Shown here piece by piece: positions 35,560 to 49,952 of a DNA stretch of 64,000 nucleotides. Where the stretch lies: the NCBI GenBank assembly GCA_011316305.1, contig SAUG01000104.1, forward strand, positions 62,001 through 126,000, given 5' to 3'. The translations under genes and the position numbers were made by a program. The DNA comes from Rusavskia elegans. Its lineage: Eukaryota > Ascomycota > Lecanoromycetes > Teloschistales > Teloschistaceae. The notes under the pieces are model-generated. The model had not been told where the DNA came from. It searched no databases and was given only the letters and a program-made list of their open reading frames with translations. Position 1 is the stretch's first letter, and each line of letters begins with the position of its first letter.

Positions 35560-36056
35560 TCTGCCCTGCGGATGCGGAGGGTACTCTGCCATTCCCACTT
35601 TTTCAACTCGTGAATGCATTCTGCTTCTTTCTTCACCACCACACCACTGCTTGCAATTCGACACAGTATCATACTCTTAGTTATTCATACATCCATCGAT
35701 ATCGCATCCCAAAGACACTTCCAAGGGTTGCTGTCTATAAAGTATCATCTTCGTGCTCAACCACTCCTATTTTCAGCTATTGGTTCAATCATCTTGTACC
35801 GTCTCCGTTAGCTATTAATAAGATAGATATTAGTTCTAGATTTATAACTATTGAATCTCGAAAATTTCGAGACTTTAAATTAAATATATTATCTAATAAT
35901 AAACTATATTTTAGTTATAATATAATTACGTAATTTAAATATAATTATATTTCGTTTAAAAAGATATCAAATAATAAATAGTATTATAAACCATTTGAAC
36001 TGCCTGGAATTTATATAGAGTTCAATGAATATAGAAACTTTGGCCAATAGTACTAG
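35560..36056. other. Island edge and transition into the RIP block
   Basis: Normal composition to about 35,810, then abrupt loss of CA/TG and rise in AT, before C2 starts at about 36,057. No feature seen beyond the composition break. Short open frames here are not supported. Confidence 0.5.
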
Positions 36057-36179
36057 ACGCTGACTAAACCTCGTCAACCGCGATTTATTAGTTTTACGGG
36101 ATTTAATATCTAATTAGGCCTAGCGTTCAGCCTTGTTCGCTTATTTATAGAAGAGTTTTCTATTAATATATAAATATTA
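36057..36179 (+). repeat. C2 5' LTR, first part
   Basis: Homologous to 22,197-22,320 of C1. The remainder (39,514-39,547) lies beyond B3, giving about 157 bp in total. Confidence 0.75.
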
Positions 36180-36600
36180 TATAACGTTTCTATATATTAG
36201 AAAACGTTATATTCGAGTCTAGCTATAGTCGTAGATATAATCCGAGCTATAAAATAGTAAAAGAGTCCTAGCGTAGGTTATCGCGACTAATTCTATATAG
36301 CCGTAGAAATATAGTCGCGATATTATAAAGTATCTTTATTATAAAAATAATTAAAAAGAAAATAACTAAAGGTATTTAATAATTATATTAATAACTAATA
36401 TATAAAGCTATCGAACAGAAGTAAAAAGTAATATATATAGTAAAGTTAGCCGATAGTACTAATAGATAGCTATCTACTAAAAGCTTCTATTAAAAAAGTT
36501 AGTTATAGTAACTATAAACGGCTATAGATAATTAGTTTTATTTAACTAGCTAATCTTTTAAAATATTTTTATAGAATTATAGATATAATATAATTTCTTC
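36180..36600 (-). repeat. B3 left LTR (3' LTR in coding orientation)
   Basis: 421 bp, inverted Fam-B LTR, slightly longer than its partner. Confidence 0.85.
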
Positions 36601-39097
36601 TATATTATTTCCTATCTAGTCTTTTTTATATAGAGTATTTAAGATTTTACTTTCTTTCTTTTTTAATATTTTTTTTTAAGATTTTTATTATATATTTTCG
36701 AAAAGAAAACTATTTAAAATCTTTTTATTATATTTAATTTAGAGATATTATTATATTTTTCCTCTATAGTTTTTATATTTATAATCTTTTAAAAATTATA
36801 AAGTTGAAATAGATAGTAATATTTATAGTAGATATATTCGGGCCTAGAAATCCTATAATTTTCTAATTTCTAATATAATCTATATTATTATTCTATTTTT
36901 TTTTATTTCTAAAAACTATTATCTATAGGAAAATATCTTAAAAATAAAAAAAATAAATTTCGTTCTAATATTAAAAATATTTTTAAAGAATATACTAAAG
37001 TATATTATTATATTAAATTATTTTTAGATTCTAAAAAAGAAATTCGTAATTAGTATTTTATTTAGAAATTAGATTTTTATTAATTTTTTAGAAAATAAAA
37101 ACGTTTTATTACTTATTATTATATTTTAAATAAACGTAAAAATATTATTATTATTTAGAAGTAATAAATATTATTTTATTATAATAAATATAATATTTCT
37201 ATAGTATTTTACTCTTTCGATAGTTTTATACTAGCTGCGTAAAAAGTATTTATTAAATCTATTTCTAGTTTCGATTTAGTTAATTTTAATCGGTTTTTAA
37301 AAGAATTAGATTTTTTTTAGCTTCTAGAAATAACGGATATATAAAAGAGTATCTAGTAAAAGGATTTTTTATATTATATCTATTTATTAGTTCTAAATTA
37401 AATATTAATATTATAAATTATATCTAGATCTTTTAATATTTTAGCTAAATTCTATTTTTTAGATACTATTTTATTCTATAAAAATAATATTCGAGACTAT
37501 CTATCTCGTAGTTATATATTTAGTATAGTATCTAGTATTACTTTTTCTAGTTCTAGTATAGAATTATATTCGATTTATTCTATTTCTTTAATAATACTTT
37601 AGTAAAGTTTTTTAATATTTTCTATCTATAATTTTTAAATAATTTTTTAATTTCTATTATATTTTAAAGCTAGCTATACTAGTAAATAGTAGTATTTTTT
37701 TTAAAATTTTTATTTTTTATATTTCGCCTTTTTTTTTAAAAAAGGATCTTAATTTTTTTAATCTATTTATAGTCTATATTCAATTTAATATCTAGTTTTC
37801 TATAAAGGAGATATTTATACGCGAGAAAATATATTATTTATAGTTCTATCTTTCTTCCGACTATACTTTCTTATATTAGTTATTTTAAAATCGATTTTCT
37901 CTATTTATTTCCGAATATAATATATTATTTAGAGTTTTAAATTAATATAAAGTTTAATATTCTAATAAATCTGTTTTTATTTTAATTTTAAATTCTATAA
38001 TTCTATTAATTTACTAGATTAATTTTTAGATATATCCTTTAATTTAATTATATAGTCCCTCTATAATTTTATTTATTTTCTTTCTATTTATAAGAGCTAT
38101 TATCTTATAACCTCCGATTTTAATTTTAAAAGTTACTATTAGAGGTTTTTCCGTTTTATAGGATTTAAATTCTAATACTAGTTTTTTTTTATTTTCTTCG
38201 GTTCTATAGAATATTATCCTAATCTCTCTTTATCTAATAGATAAATAATATAATTATTATTATAACAGGCTATTTAACTTTTAGTTATATATTTTCTAGT
38301 TTTTTTTCTAGATAATTCCTCTATTATTTTAAACTAATATTTAATTATTTCTATTATTTCTTTAATTAGATAATTCTTTTTAAAGTATTTTATTTTTCTA
38401 TATAAGTAATAAATTTTAGTCCGTAATTTTCTATTTTTAATAGTATTAAATTCTATTAGATTTCTTTTAGATTATTTTTTTAAGAATTCTATTTTATTAA
38501 ACGTTTATTTATCTAAATAGTTTTTATACTATCTAGTATCGATTCTAGTTATAAATTTAATTAAAAATATAAGCGAATCTAGTTTTTCTAATACTTTTAT
38601 AGCTTTTTTAACTTTTATATAGAGTCTTTTATAAAAATAAATTCTTTCTAATCTATTTTATAAACTAACGTTTTAAACTAAATAATATAAATATCTATCG
38701 ATTTATATTATTTTAGAACTATTAGTTTCCTTTTAGTTATTCTATTTTTATTATTATTCTCTAAAGTTATTTCTATAACTATAATTAGATTACTAAAAGT
38801 ATAGAAAATTTATAAAGTTTTATTTTCCTTTTAGTTTTCCGAGTTATTAAAGTAGTTTTCTATATAGGGCTACGCTTAATTAAAAGCTATCCTTCCTAGA
38901 TATAATATTATAAATAGAATTTTAATTATTTTATTCGGAAATTAGTTTATATATAATATAAAATAGATATTTTTTTAGATAAACTACGGCTTTAAAAATT
39001 TTCTATCTCTTTTATAGACGCTAGACGTTGCCGTTATAATAGTATCGCTTTAATCTATAGGATAGAATAATAAGATTAATATAGTAAATTATTAAAA
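36601..39097 (-). pseudogene. Fam-B B3 gag-type region, RIP-killed
   Basis: Inverted, co-linear with B2, B4 and B5 internal regions. Stops throughout. Identity rests on alignment by eye with B5, in which the zinc knuckle can be read. Confidence 0.65.
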
Positions 39098-39508
39098 TAT
39101 AACGTTTCTATATATTAGAAAACGTTATATTCGAATCTAGCTATAGCCGTAGATATAATCCGAACTACTAAATAGTAAAGGAATTCTAACGTAGCTTATC
39201 GCGACTAATTCTATATAGCCGTAGAGATATAGTCGCGATATTATAAAATATCTTCGTTATAGAAGTAATTAAAAGAAAAATAACTAGAGTTATTTAATAA
39301 TTATATTAATAACTAATAAAAGTAACTATCTAATAGAAGTAAAAAGCGATATATATAATAAAAGTAGCTAATAGTACCGATAAATAGCTATTCGCTAAAA
39401 GCTTCTATTAAAAGAGTCGGCTATAGTAGCTATAGGCGGCTATAGATAATTAGTCTCGTTTGGCTGGCTAATTTTCTAGAATACTTCTATGGAATCGTGG
39501 ACGTAATA
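39098..39508 (-). repeat. B3 right LTR (5' LTR in coding orientation)
   Basis: 411 bp. The inner side starts the shared TTTTAATAATT leader on the coding strand. Confidence 0.85.
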
Positions 39509-39513
39509 TATTA

Positions 39514-41397
39514 AACTATTATTTTTTTTTTAGATCGATATATAATAATTAGTAAAAATAAAATATCTTTTTATAGATATTATATAATATATATATAGCG
39601 TTTATTAATACTAAATCCCGTTTATAAATATTAATAATACTAGTAACGTTATCCGTATTTTCGGAAATACTAATTATTTTAATTAAATATATTTTATTAA
39701 TAGTATTTACTAATTTGCTATCGTATATTACAAGTTATATTTTATATATTTAGATATAATAGAAAAAAAGCGATTTATTATTTAGATTTTAAATAGATAA
39801 AATTTCGACCGATAAACTATTCTAATTTTTTAATAATACTACTATCTTTTTCGAATACCAGCTCGTCGAATTTATAGATAAAACCGATACTAACTACGTT
39901 ACTAACTAGTATAAAAATATATAGAACTTATTAATTTTTATCTAGAAAAATTATATCGATTCTAGATTTTCTAGAAACGAAATAGATAAAATAATAAACG
40001 TTTAAATAAAGTTATTTTCTCGGATATTATAAACGTTTAGATAGTTTAATAAAAAATTAGATAATAGAATAACCGCGCGAGCTACTATTAAAAGTTTTAG
40101 AAAAAATATAATAGAGTGTTAACGATTCCGTATATATATAAACTTTAGTAAATTATCGAATTTTCTCTAAAAATAAAAAAAGAAGAAGATATGGTTAAAA
40201 AAATTCTAATAGATTTTCCTACCATCTCTAAAACGGATAATATTCGGAAATTAAATACGGTATAAAACTATAATATAGATTCTATTACAGGACGTATTTT
40301 CGAAAAGCTAGAAAACTAGAATACTATAATTTAAAACTAAAATACGGCGATCTAGGCGGAACTTAGAAATTTTCGCTATAAAAAGAAAAAAACGTTTTAA
40401 CCGGAACTTTCTATATTTTTTTAAAAGATTAATAAATACAAAAAGTTCGTCGCGGGTAATAGTAACTATTTCTATTCCTTCTATAATAATAAATCCGCCG
40501 AAACCGGGTCTTATATTAAATATATAGATAAAGATATCTATTTTCGCGATATTTTTATTTTAACCGAACGAGTTAAAGATGATACTAGATTTAATAGTAA
40601 GGTTAAAGAAAATCTATAGATATATCTTCGCGGTAAAACTTTATAATAGTATTCTAACGAATTTTTGAATATAGAAATAAAATTTCTAATAAAAAATCTC
40701 GATATATAAATTAATACCTTAATCGCTCGTTTTAAACTATCGATAGAAGAAGAAATAAATATTTTAAATAAAAACGAATATACTATTAAAAATATAAACT
40801 ATTATTATAAATTTTATAAATATAGCTGGACTAGATTCCGAGCTATAAAAATTATCGAAATAATTAATATTCGATAGATTATAATATAGATATAGATAGA
40901 TTTTACTATCTCTTTCCATACTATCTTTATTTCTAAACTAATAGAAAAAATTACTATTAATACGTTCTTTTATTTAATAGATAATTATAAACTCGAAATC
41001 TAAACTATTAGAAAAAACTATTTCCGATAATTTCGAAAAATTGTTTTTTTAATAATTCTAGCTATTAATAAATGGAAAATCCGTTTCTATTCCGGCTTTA
41101 ACAGGTACTAGAGAGTATAGTATACTAACTAATATTTAGCTTCAGTTTTTCCGAATTAAAATATTAGTATTTTATAGTTTAGTAGACTTTTTAGCTTTTC
41201 TAGAAATATTAACTACTTTTTATTAAAAAGAATCTATTAAAAACGCCTTCTATCTAAAACGGCGCGAATTTTATATATTTTATATTTATAAATAGATTAG
41301 AAAATCTATAAAAAAATTTCTTTCCGATATAATAGAATTCTATACTAGCGTAAAGTAATAGATTTTAGATATTGTATAATAATTAACTTTAAAAAAG
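39514..41397 (+). pseudogene. C2 5' LTR remainder and gag-like region, RIP-killed
   Basis: 39,514-39,547 completes the LTR. 39,548-39,696 is leader not present in the window for C1. From 39,697 it is co-linear with C1 positions 1-1,670. No motif beyond that homology. Interrupted by B4 at 41,398 and continued at 57,120. Confidence 0.7.
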
Positions 41398-41807
41398 TAT
41401 AACGTTTCTATATATCAGAAGGCGTTACGTTTGAATCTAACTACAGCCGTAGACGTAATCCGAACTATTAAATAGTAAAAGAATTCTAATATAGATTATT
41501 ATAACTAATTCCGTATAACTGTAAAGATAAGATTATAATATTATAAAGCGTTTTTATTATAAAAGTAATTAAAAAGAAAATAGTAGAAGGTATTTAATAA
41601 TTATATTAATAATTAATAAAAAAAGTTATCTATAAAAATAATAAATAATATATATATTAAAAATAGCCGATAGTATCGATAGATAGCCGTCCGCTAAAAG
41701 CTTTTATTAAAAGAGTCGACTATAGCGGCTATAGACGGCTATAGATAATTAGACTCGTTTATCTAGCTAATTTTTTAAAATACTTCTATAAAATTATAGA
41801 TATAATA
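41398..41807 (-). repeat. B4 left LTR
   Basis: 410 bp inverted Fam-B LTR. Confidence 0.88.
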
Positions 41808-42502
41808 TAGTTTCTTCTATATCGTTTTTAATCTAGCGTATATCCGTTTGCGAGGTATAAAAGATTTAATCTATTCCTTTTTTTTAATCTTTTTTAATAT
41901 CTTTATTATATATTTTCGGAAAGAAAATTAATTAAAATCTTTTCGTTATATTTAATTAAAGGGTATTATTATATTTTCTCTTTATTCGTTCTATATTTAT
42001 AATTCTTTAAAAAAATATAAAATCGAAGTTAGTAGTAATATTTATAGTAAATATATTCGGGTTTAGAAATTTTATAATTTTATAATTTCTAACGCTATCT
42101 ATATTTTATTCTTTTCTTTCTTTTTTTCTTTACTAATTTTCTTCGCAGAGAAACGTTTTAAAAATAAAAAAAAATAAACTTTGTTCTAAAATTTCGAATA
42201 TATTTAAAAAATATTCCGAGGCCCGCTATCGTATTAAATCTTTTCTAGATTCTAAAAAGAAAATTCGTAATTAGTATTTTATTTAGGAATCGGATTTCCT
42301 CCGATTTTTCGGAAAATAAAAACGTTATATGATTTATTATCGCGTTTTAGATAAATATAAAGGTAATTTTATTATTTAGAAATAATATATTTTATCTCGT
42401 TTTAACAAATTTAACGATTCTATAGTATTTTACTTTTTCGTTAGTTTTACGCTAGCCGCGTGAAAGATATCCGTTAAATTAATATCTAAATTTAATTCGG
42501 AT
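41808..42502 (-). pseudogene. Fam-B B4 gag-type region, distal part, RIP-killed
   Basis: Inverted, co-linear with B3 36,601-37,290. Continues at 53,765 after B5; the junction restores the sequence seen uninterrupted in B3. Confidence 0.65.
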
Positions 42503-42507
42503 AATAT

Positions 42508-42810
42508 TATTACGTCCACGACTCTGTAAAAGTACTCTAGAAAATTAGCCAGCTAAGCGAAACTAATTATCTATAGCCGCCTATAGCTACTATAGCCGAT
42601 TCTTCTAATAGAAGCTTTTAGCGGACGGCTACCTATCGGTACTATCGGCGATTTTTACTATATATATTACTTTTTACTTCTATTAGATAACTTCTTTTAT
42701 TAATTATTAATATAATTATTAAATATCTTTAGTTATTTTTTTTTTAATTACCTCTATAACGAAAATACTTCGTAATATCGCGATCGTATTTCTACGGCTG
42801 TATAGAATTA
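42508..42810 (+). repeat. B5 5' LTR, first part
   Basis: 303 bp. The remaining 108 bp are at 50,721-50,828. Confidence 0.88.
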
Positions 42811-43221
42811 TATAACGTCCCTGTATATTAGAAGGCGTTACGTTCGAGCCTAGCTACAGCCGTAGATATAGTCCGAAGTATTAAATAGTAAAGAAGTTCT
42901 AGTATAGATTATCGTAACTAATTCTATATAGCCGTAGAAGTATAGTCGCAATATTATAAGATATCTTTATTATAGAAATAATTAAAAAATGAATAACTAA
43001 AAATATTCTATAATTATATTATCGACTAATAAAAGAAGCTATCTAATAAAAATAAAGAGCGATATATATAATAAAAGTAGCTAATAGTACCGATAGATAG
43101 CCGTCCGCTAAAAGCTTTTATTAAAAGAATCGGCTATAGCGGCTATAGGCAGCTATAGATAATTAGTTTTATTTAACTGGCTAATTTTCTAGAATATTTC
43201 TATAAAATTATAGATATAATA
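42811..43221 (-). repeat. B6 left LTR
   Basis: 411 bp, followed on its inner side by the coding-strand purine tract (AGAGGGGGCTG). Confidence 0.88.
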
Positions 43222-46200
43222 CAGCCCCCTCTATAGCGCTTTTCTAAATTTCTTTAAAGCTATCTAGATATTTTTAAAGTATTTTCTTAGTTTTTATATA
43301 TTTTCTTCGTCTAGAAATCCTTTCTATTTTATTAAAAACTCGTCTATCTTTTTTTTTTCTTTAATAATTTATTTAATTTCGTATTTTTTTCGCTTTTAGT
43401 AATACTAATCTTTAGTTAATAGTATATAATCTAAAGTTTTTTTAAAAAAACTAATATAGAATTTTAGAAAAATTCCTATTATTAAAAGTTTAAGGTATAC
43501 TATTATCTTTTTAATATTCTAATCTTTAAAGATTTCGATATATAGTCTATCTAATCTCCTATCTATTATATTTTTTATTAATAGAAATATTCTATTTTTC
43601 TATTTAATATTATAGTTTTTTCTAAATTTATCTATTTTTTCTTTTATTTTTTCTTTAGTATTTTAGATTCGTACTTTTACTTTATCCTAGTTTTATTTTA
43701 TCCTATTAACGAATATCTATACTGCTAGGTTATTCGTATTTAAAAATACTTCCCGTTTTAATATTTTACTATAAAGGATTTTATTTAGTATTATTTAGAT
43801 ACCTTTATTATACGATAAAGTATTTACTATTTAAATTATTAGGAAAAGCTAAATCTAATTTTTACTTTCTTCTAAATAATAAATCCTTAAATAGATTTCT
43901 AATATTTAATTTAATCTTTCTATCTAACTATCCGTCTAAAAATAAAATAATATTAATATTATTAACTCCGTTTCTATTCTTTATATTAATTTTTTTATAA
44001 AATTAAATATAAAAAATTTATTTCTATCTATTATAATCCTTTCTATAATTCTATTTTTATAGAAAATCGTTTATAATAATAAAATTACTAATTACTATAT
44101 TATTATAGTTTTTTTATATAATATAAACCGTATATATTTCGTAAAACTGTCTATAACTATCGCTATTATATCGTATAATATTTATATATATAGATCGATT
44201 AATTCCGAAAAGTTTTTAATAAAATCTATTATATATTATTAGTACGATTATTCTAGAATTTATATTAGATATAATTTACTAATCGGTCTTTATCTACTTT
44301 TTTTTAATATTAAATATTCGAAATAATTTTTAATAAATTCTTTAATATAATTTTTAAATACTAGTATATTGATTTTTTTTAAAATTCTTTTTAATATTTT
44401 TATTATTTCTTAATATTCTACTATTTTAAAGTTATATATTTATTAAATAATTTTATTAATATTTTCAGAAACTTCTATTTTTTTTTTAGTATATCTCTAT
44501 TTTTTTTTAGTAGAGGTCTATTTATTTTTTTCGCGGTTTCGTAGTCCGCTCTTTTATTTAAAATATCGGTAACTATATTATCTATATCTTTAATATATTT
44601 TATATCGAAATTATAATAAATAATTTCTTTTAACTATTTTATTTATTTTTCGTTAAATCTTTTATTTAATAGGAGTAATAAAAGGTTTTTATAGTTAGTA
44701 TAGATTACTACTTTTTTTAATAATCTATTTATATATATTTTCTAATATATAAAATTTATAATAATTACTAGTATTTCTTTATCTATAATTATATAATTAA
44801 ATTCGGCTAGTATTAATTTTCTAGAATAATTATCCAGTAGTTTATTTTTTTATATTATATAAAAGTCTAAAGTTCTATCCGATATATTAATATATAATAT
44901 AATTTATTTATTTTAATTTAAAATTTCTGAAACTTTTTTATTTATAAAACTTTATTTTAGTTTTTTAAATACTTTATTTTCGATTTTTATATATTAGAAT
45001 ATTCTATTATTTCGTAGTAGATCTATTAGATAGACTATTTTCTTTATATAGTTTTCTATTATATTTTAATAGAATTTTATAAATTCTAGAAAACTTTATA
45101 TATATTTTTTATTTTTAGATACTAGTTGTTTTTTTATTATCTATAATTTATTTACTTTTATAGTAATATTTTCTAATCTAATTATATATCCTAAAAAGGT
45201 AATTTTTTTTTAATTTTGAAATTATATTTTCGAAATTTTCAAAGTATTTTATAAATATATTATTTATATTTTTCTTTTATTTCTAATAATATTAGTACGT
45301 TATCTATATAAATTATAATAAAAATATTAAAATAATTAAACAATAGTTTATTACTAGTATATTATAATATTATAGATATATTTATTAATCTAAAAAATTT
45401 TACTAAATATTTAAATAATCTATATTTTATTCTAAATACTATCTTCTATTTATTAATTATTTTAATTCTAAATAGATTAAAGATATTCTTTAAATCGAGT
45501 TTTATAAAAAATTTAGTTTTTTCTATTCTATTCTTTAAATCTATTAAAAACAGTAACGGGTATTTATCTTTTTATATAACCACGTTAAATTTTCTAAAAT
45601 CGATATATAGATAAAAATTCCTATTTTTTTTCGGAACGAATATTACTATATATTTATTTTTTTTAATTTAAAATACCGAATATATTTTTTTATAAAATTA
45701 TAATTAATATATTATTTTAATACCTTCGACTAGTTATTATTTAATCTATATATTAGTCTAGTTTTTAGCTTTTCCGAATATATTATAATAATTTTATAAT
45801 CTTTCTAGATATAAATTAGTAAAGGTAATTTTTTTTCCGGTTTCTTTAATATATCCTGGAATTTTTTAATTATTTATAAAATTTTATTTATAGTAGCTAA
45901 TTTCTTTTTAGTCTACTATTTTCGGGTAAAAATATTTTTAGTTTTTTCTATTACGGCTAATCTTTTAGATATACTAATTTTTATCTATATCGATATCTAT
46001 TCGATTTTAAATTCTATTTTAAAAGTTAAAAAATATTTAAATAGACTTCCCTCTATATTTTTATAATATCGAAGACGAATTTTTATTATAACTATTATTT
46101 TATATCTAAAAAGATTTAGTTTAAAACTAGATTTTAATAAACCCTATTCTATTAATAGTTTCTATAAAGTAAAATTTCGTTTTTTTAATTAAAAGAAAAT

Positions 46201-46333
46201 TTAACCTTTTTATATAATCTTCCGATATAATATTTATTATAATCTTTAAATTAACTAATATTTTTATAGATTATCCGAATAATATTAATTAAATAAAAAT
46301 TCGACTTTTATCTATTTTCCGGAATTATTAAAA
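43222..46333 (-). pseudogene. Fam-B B6 pol polyprotein, RIP-killed
   Basis: Minus-strand counterpart of B1 and B7 internal regions, read from 46,333 to 43,222. Reverse transcriptase entry (VIFVPKKN... then FRKFN...) is visible about 45,700-45,520. RNase H, integrase and chromodomain follow in order toward 43,300 by co-linearity with B1. Stops throughout. Confidence 0.75.
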
Positions 46334-46395
46334 TATAACGTCCCTATATATTAAAAGGCGTTACGTTTAAATCTAACTACAGCCGTAAACGTAAT
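46334..46395 (-). repeat. B6 right LTR, first part
   Basis: 62 bp. The remaining 349 bp are at 50,367-50,715. Confidence 0.85.
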
Positions 46396-46804
46396 TATTA
46401 CGTCCACGACTCTATAGAAACACCTTAGAAAATTAGCCAGATAAACGAGTCTAATTATCTATAGCCGCCTATAGCCGCTATAGCCGTCTTCTAAAGTAGG
46501 ACTTTTAATAGACGACTATCTATCGACTATTACGACTATTTTTAATATATATATTATTGATTACTTTTATAGATAGCTTCGTTTATTAGTCGTTAATATA
46601 ATTATTAAATATTTCTATATATTTTCTTTTTAATTACTTCCGTAATAAAAATACTTCGTAATATTATAACCGTACCTTTACGGTTATATAGGATTAGTTA
46701 TAATAATCTATACTAGGATTCCTTTACTATTTAGTAGTTCGGACAACGTCTACGGCTATAGCTAGGCTCGAATATAACGCCGTCTAATATATAGAGACGT
46801 TATA
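46396..46804 (+). repeat. B7 5' LTR
   Basis: 409 bp Fam-B LTR. Confidence 0.9.
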
Positions 46805-49800
46805 TTTTAATAACTCCGAAAAATAAATAAAAATCGAATTTTTATCTAACTAACGTTATTTTAATAACCTGTAGAAATATTAGTTAATTTAAAAACTATA
46901 AAAAATATTGTATTAGAAAACTATATAAAAAAATTTATTATCGTTTTAATTAGAATATTAGTACTTTACTTTATAAAATCTATTAATAAAATAGGTTCTA
47001 TTAAAGTTTATCTTTAAACTAGATCCCTTTAGATATATAGTAATAGATATAAAAAAAGAATTATTTTTAATATAATAAAATAAAAAAAAATATATACCTA
47101 GATATTCTATAATTCGAAAAATAGAATCTAAAATTCGAATAGAAATCGATATAGATAAAAATAGAAAGCTATCTACTTAGTATTTCTAAAAAGTTAGCCG
47201 GAATAAAGAAAGCGTATAATATTTTTACCCGGAAATAGTAGACTAAAAAAGAATCGGCTATTATAAATAAAATTCTATAATTATTTAAAAAATTCTAGAA
47301 TATATTAAAAAAATTAAAAAAAAGATTACCTTTACCGGTTTATATCTAGAAAGATTACGAAATTATTATTATAGACCCGAAAAAATTAAAAGCTAAACTA
47401 ATTTATAAATTAAATTATAACTAGTAAAAAATATTATAATAATATATTAATTATAACTTTAAATAAAAATATATATAATATTCTAAATTAAGAATAGAAT
47501 AACCAGTAATATTTATTTTAAAGAAAAACGGCGACTTTAGACTTTATATTAATTTCAGACGATTTAATACTATAATATAAAAAGATAAATACTTTCTACC
47601 TCTTCTAGTAGATTTAAAAAGTAAAATTAGACGAGCTAAATTCTTTATAAAGCTCGATTTAAGGGACGCTTTTAATTTACTTAGAATAAAAAAAAGAAAA
47701 TAATAGAAAACGGTATTTAAAACGAAGTATAAACTATTTAAATATTTAGTAATATATTTTAAATTAATAAATATACCCGCGACTCTATAACGCGCGGTTA
47801 ATAAAAGATTAGATAACTTTCTAGATATTTTTATTATAGTCTATATAGACGATATATTAATATTTTCGGAAATAAGAAAAGAATACGAATAATATATTAA
47901 CTAGATATTATAAAGATTCCGGAAATATAATTTTAGAATTAAAAAAAAAATTAGAATTTTTTAAAAAAGAAATTATATTTTTAGAATATATAATTAAACT
48001 AAAAAGTATTACTATATTAATAAATATATTATAAATAATATAGGATTAGCCGGTATCTAAAAACAAAAAATATAAATAAAGTTTTCTAAAATTTATAGAA
48101 TTCTATTAGAATATAATAGGAGAATATATAAAAAAGATAGTTTTATTAACTAATATATTAAAAAATAATACTATATTCTAATAGATAAAAATCCAAAATA
48201 AAACTTTTAAAAAAATTAAACAAAGTTTTACTAATAAAAAAGCTTTAGTAATTTTTAACCCGGACGAATAAATAGGATTTTATATAGATATATCGGACCG
48301 AGTATTAGATTTATATATAGTCTAAAAAGGTAAACCTTTAAAATACTATTAAAGAAAACTAACTCTAGCGGAAGTTAATTATATTACGATAGATAAAAAA
48401 ATATTAGTAATTATAGTAAATTTTATATATAAGAAAATATATATAAATAGAATATATAAAAAAATAGTAGTTTATATAGACTATAAAAATCTTCTATTAT
48501 TACTAGTAGATAAAAAACTTAATTAAAAATAGGTAAAAGAGATAAAAGAAATAATTTATTATAATTTTAAAATAAAGTATATTAAAAGTACTAATAATAT
48601 AGTCGCTAATATACTAAACCGAAAAGCGGACTATAAAATAGTAGAAAAGATAAATAGACTATTTTTAAAAAGAGTCGGAAATATTCTAAAAAGAATAGAA
48701 ACTTTTAAAAAAATTAATAAAATAATCTAATAGATATATAATCCTAAAATAGCGGGATATTAAAAAATTATAAAAATACTAAAACGAATCTAAATAAAGA
48801 TAAATATACTAGTATTTAAAAAATATATTAAAAAATATATAAAAAAATTATCTAAAATATATAATATTAAAGAAAAATCGATAAAAATAGGCTAGTAAAC
48901 TCTAATCGATATAAACTCTAGATACGCCCTATTAGTAAATAACGATAGATCTTATAATATGTCTATTAGAGTCGATCGATCCTTATATCTTTATTTTATA
49001 AGATATAATAGTAATAATTATAGATAGATTTATAAAATATATAAGGTTTATACTATATAAAATAATAATAGCTATAGAATAGTTAGTATTTCTACTTTTA
49101 AAAACAGTTTTCTATAAAAATAGAATCGTAGAAAAAATAATATTAGATAGAAATAAACTCTTTATTTCTAACTTTATAAAAGGATTAATAGAGGTAATAG
49201 AGATAGAATAGATAATATTAATATTATACTATCTATAAATAGATAGATAAATAGAAAAAATAAATTAGATATTAGAAATATACCTAAAAATCTATTATTT
49301 AGAAAAAAGAAAAGACTAGATTTAGTTTTTCCCGATAGTTTAGATAGTAATTAATTTATTTTATAATAAAAATATCTAGATAACGCCTAACGAACTCCTT
49401 TATAGTAAGATACTATAGCGAGAAGTACTTTTATATACTAAAAACCCTATAGTATAAACCTTCGTTAATAAAATAAAAAATAATTAGGATAAAATAAAAG
49501 CCAGAATTTAGAAAGCGAAAAAAAAAGTTAAAAAAAAAGTAAATAAATCTAGGAAATAATACGATATATAGAAATAAAATAAAATACTATTCTCTATAAA
49601 AAATTTAACTAATAAAAAATTAAATAAACTTTATATCGGCGCTTTCGAAATCTTAGATATAAAGGGAATAACGATATATTTTAAATTCCCCGCGATAGAA
49701 ATTTTTCTAAAATTCTATATAAATTTATTTAAAAAAGCTTCTAAATATATACCGTTAGCTAAAGACTAGTACTATTAAAAACGAAAAGAATATAAAATTA

Positions 49801-49952
49801 AAGAAATTATTAATAAAAGAAAAAAAATAGATAAATTCCTAGTTAAATAGAAAGGATTCCTAGACGAAGAAAATATCTAGGAACCGAGGAAATATTTTAA
49901 AAATATTTAAATAACTTTAAAAAGATTTAGAAAAGCGTTATAAAGGGGGCTA
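46805..49952 (+). pseudogene. Fam-B B7 pol polyprotein, RIP-killed
   Basis: Co-linear with B1. Reverse transcriptase about 47,500-48,040 with the catalytic YIDD box still intact at 47,842-47,853. RNase H about 48,270-48,620. Integrase about 48,720-49,400. Chromodomain near 49,825-49,890 with Trp positions as TAG. Its internal start (TTTTAATAACTCCG) matches the B1 leader. Confidence 0.85.

Larger units (their letters stand above)
36180..39508 (-). mobile_element. Fam-B retrotransposon B3, gag-only form, in the C2 5' LTR
   Basis: LTRs 36,180-36,600 and 39,098-39,508. Perfect duplication TATTA at 36,175-36,179 and 39,509-39,513. The internal region (36,601-39,097) is the inverted counterpart of the B2 and B5 gag-type region. 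No pol motifs. Confidence 0.88.
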
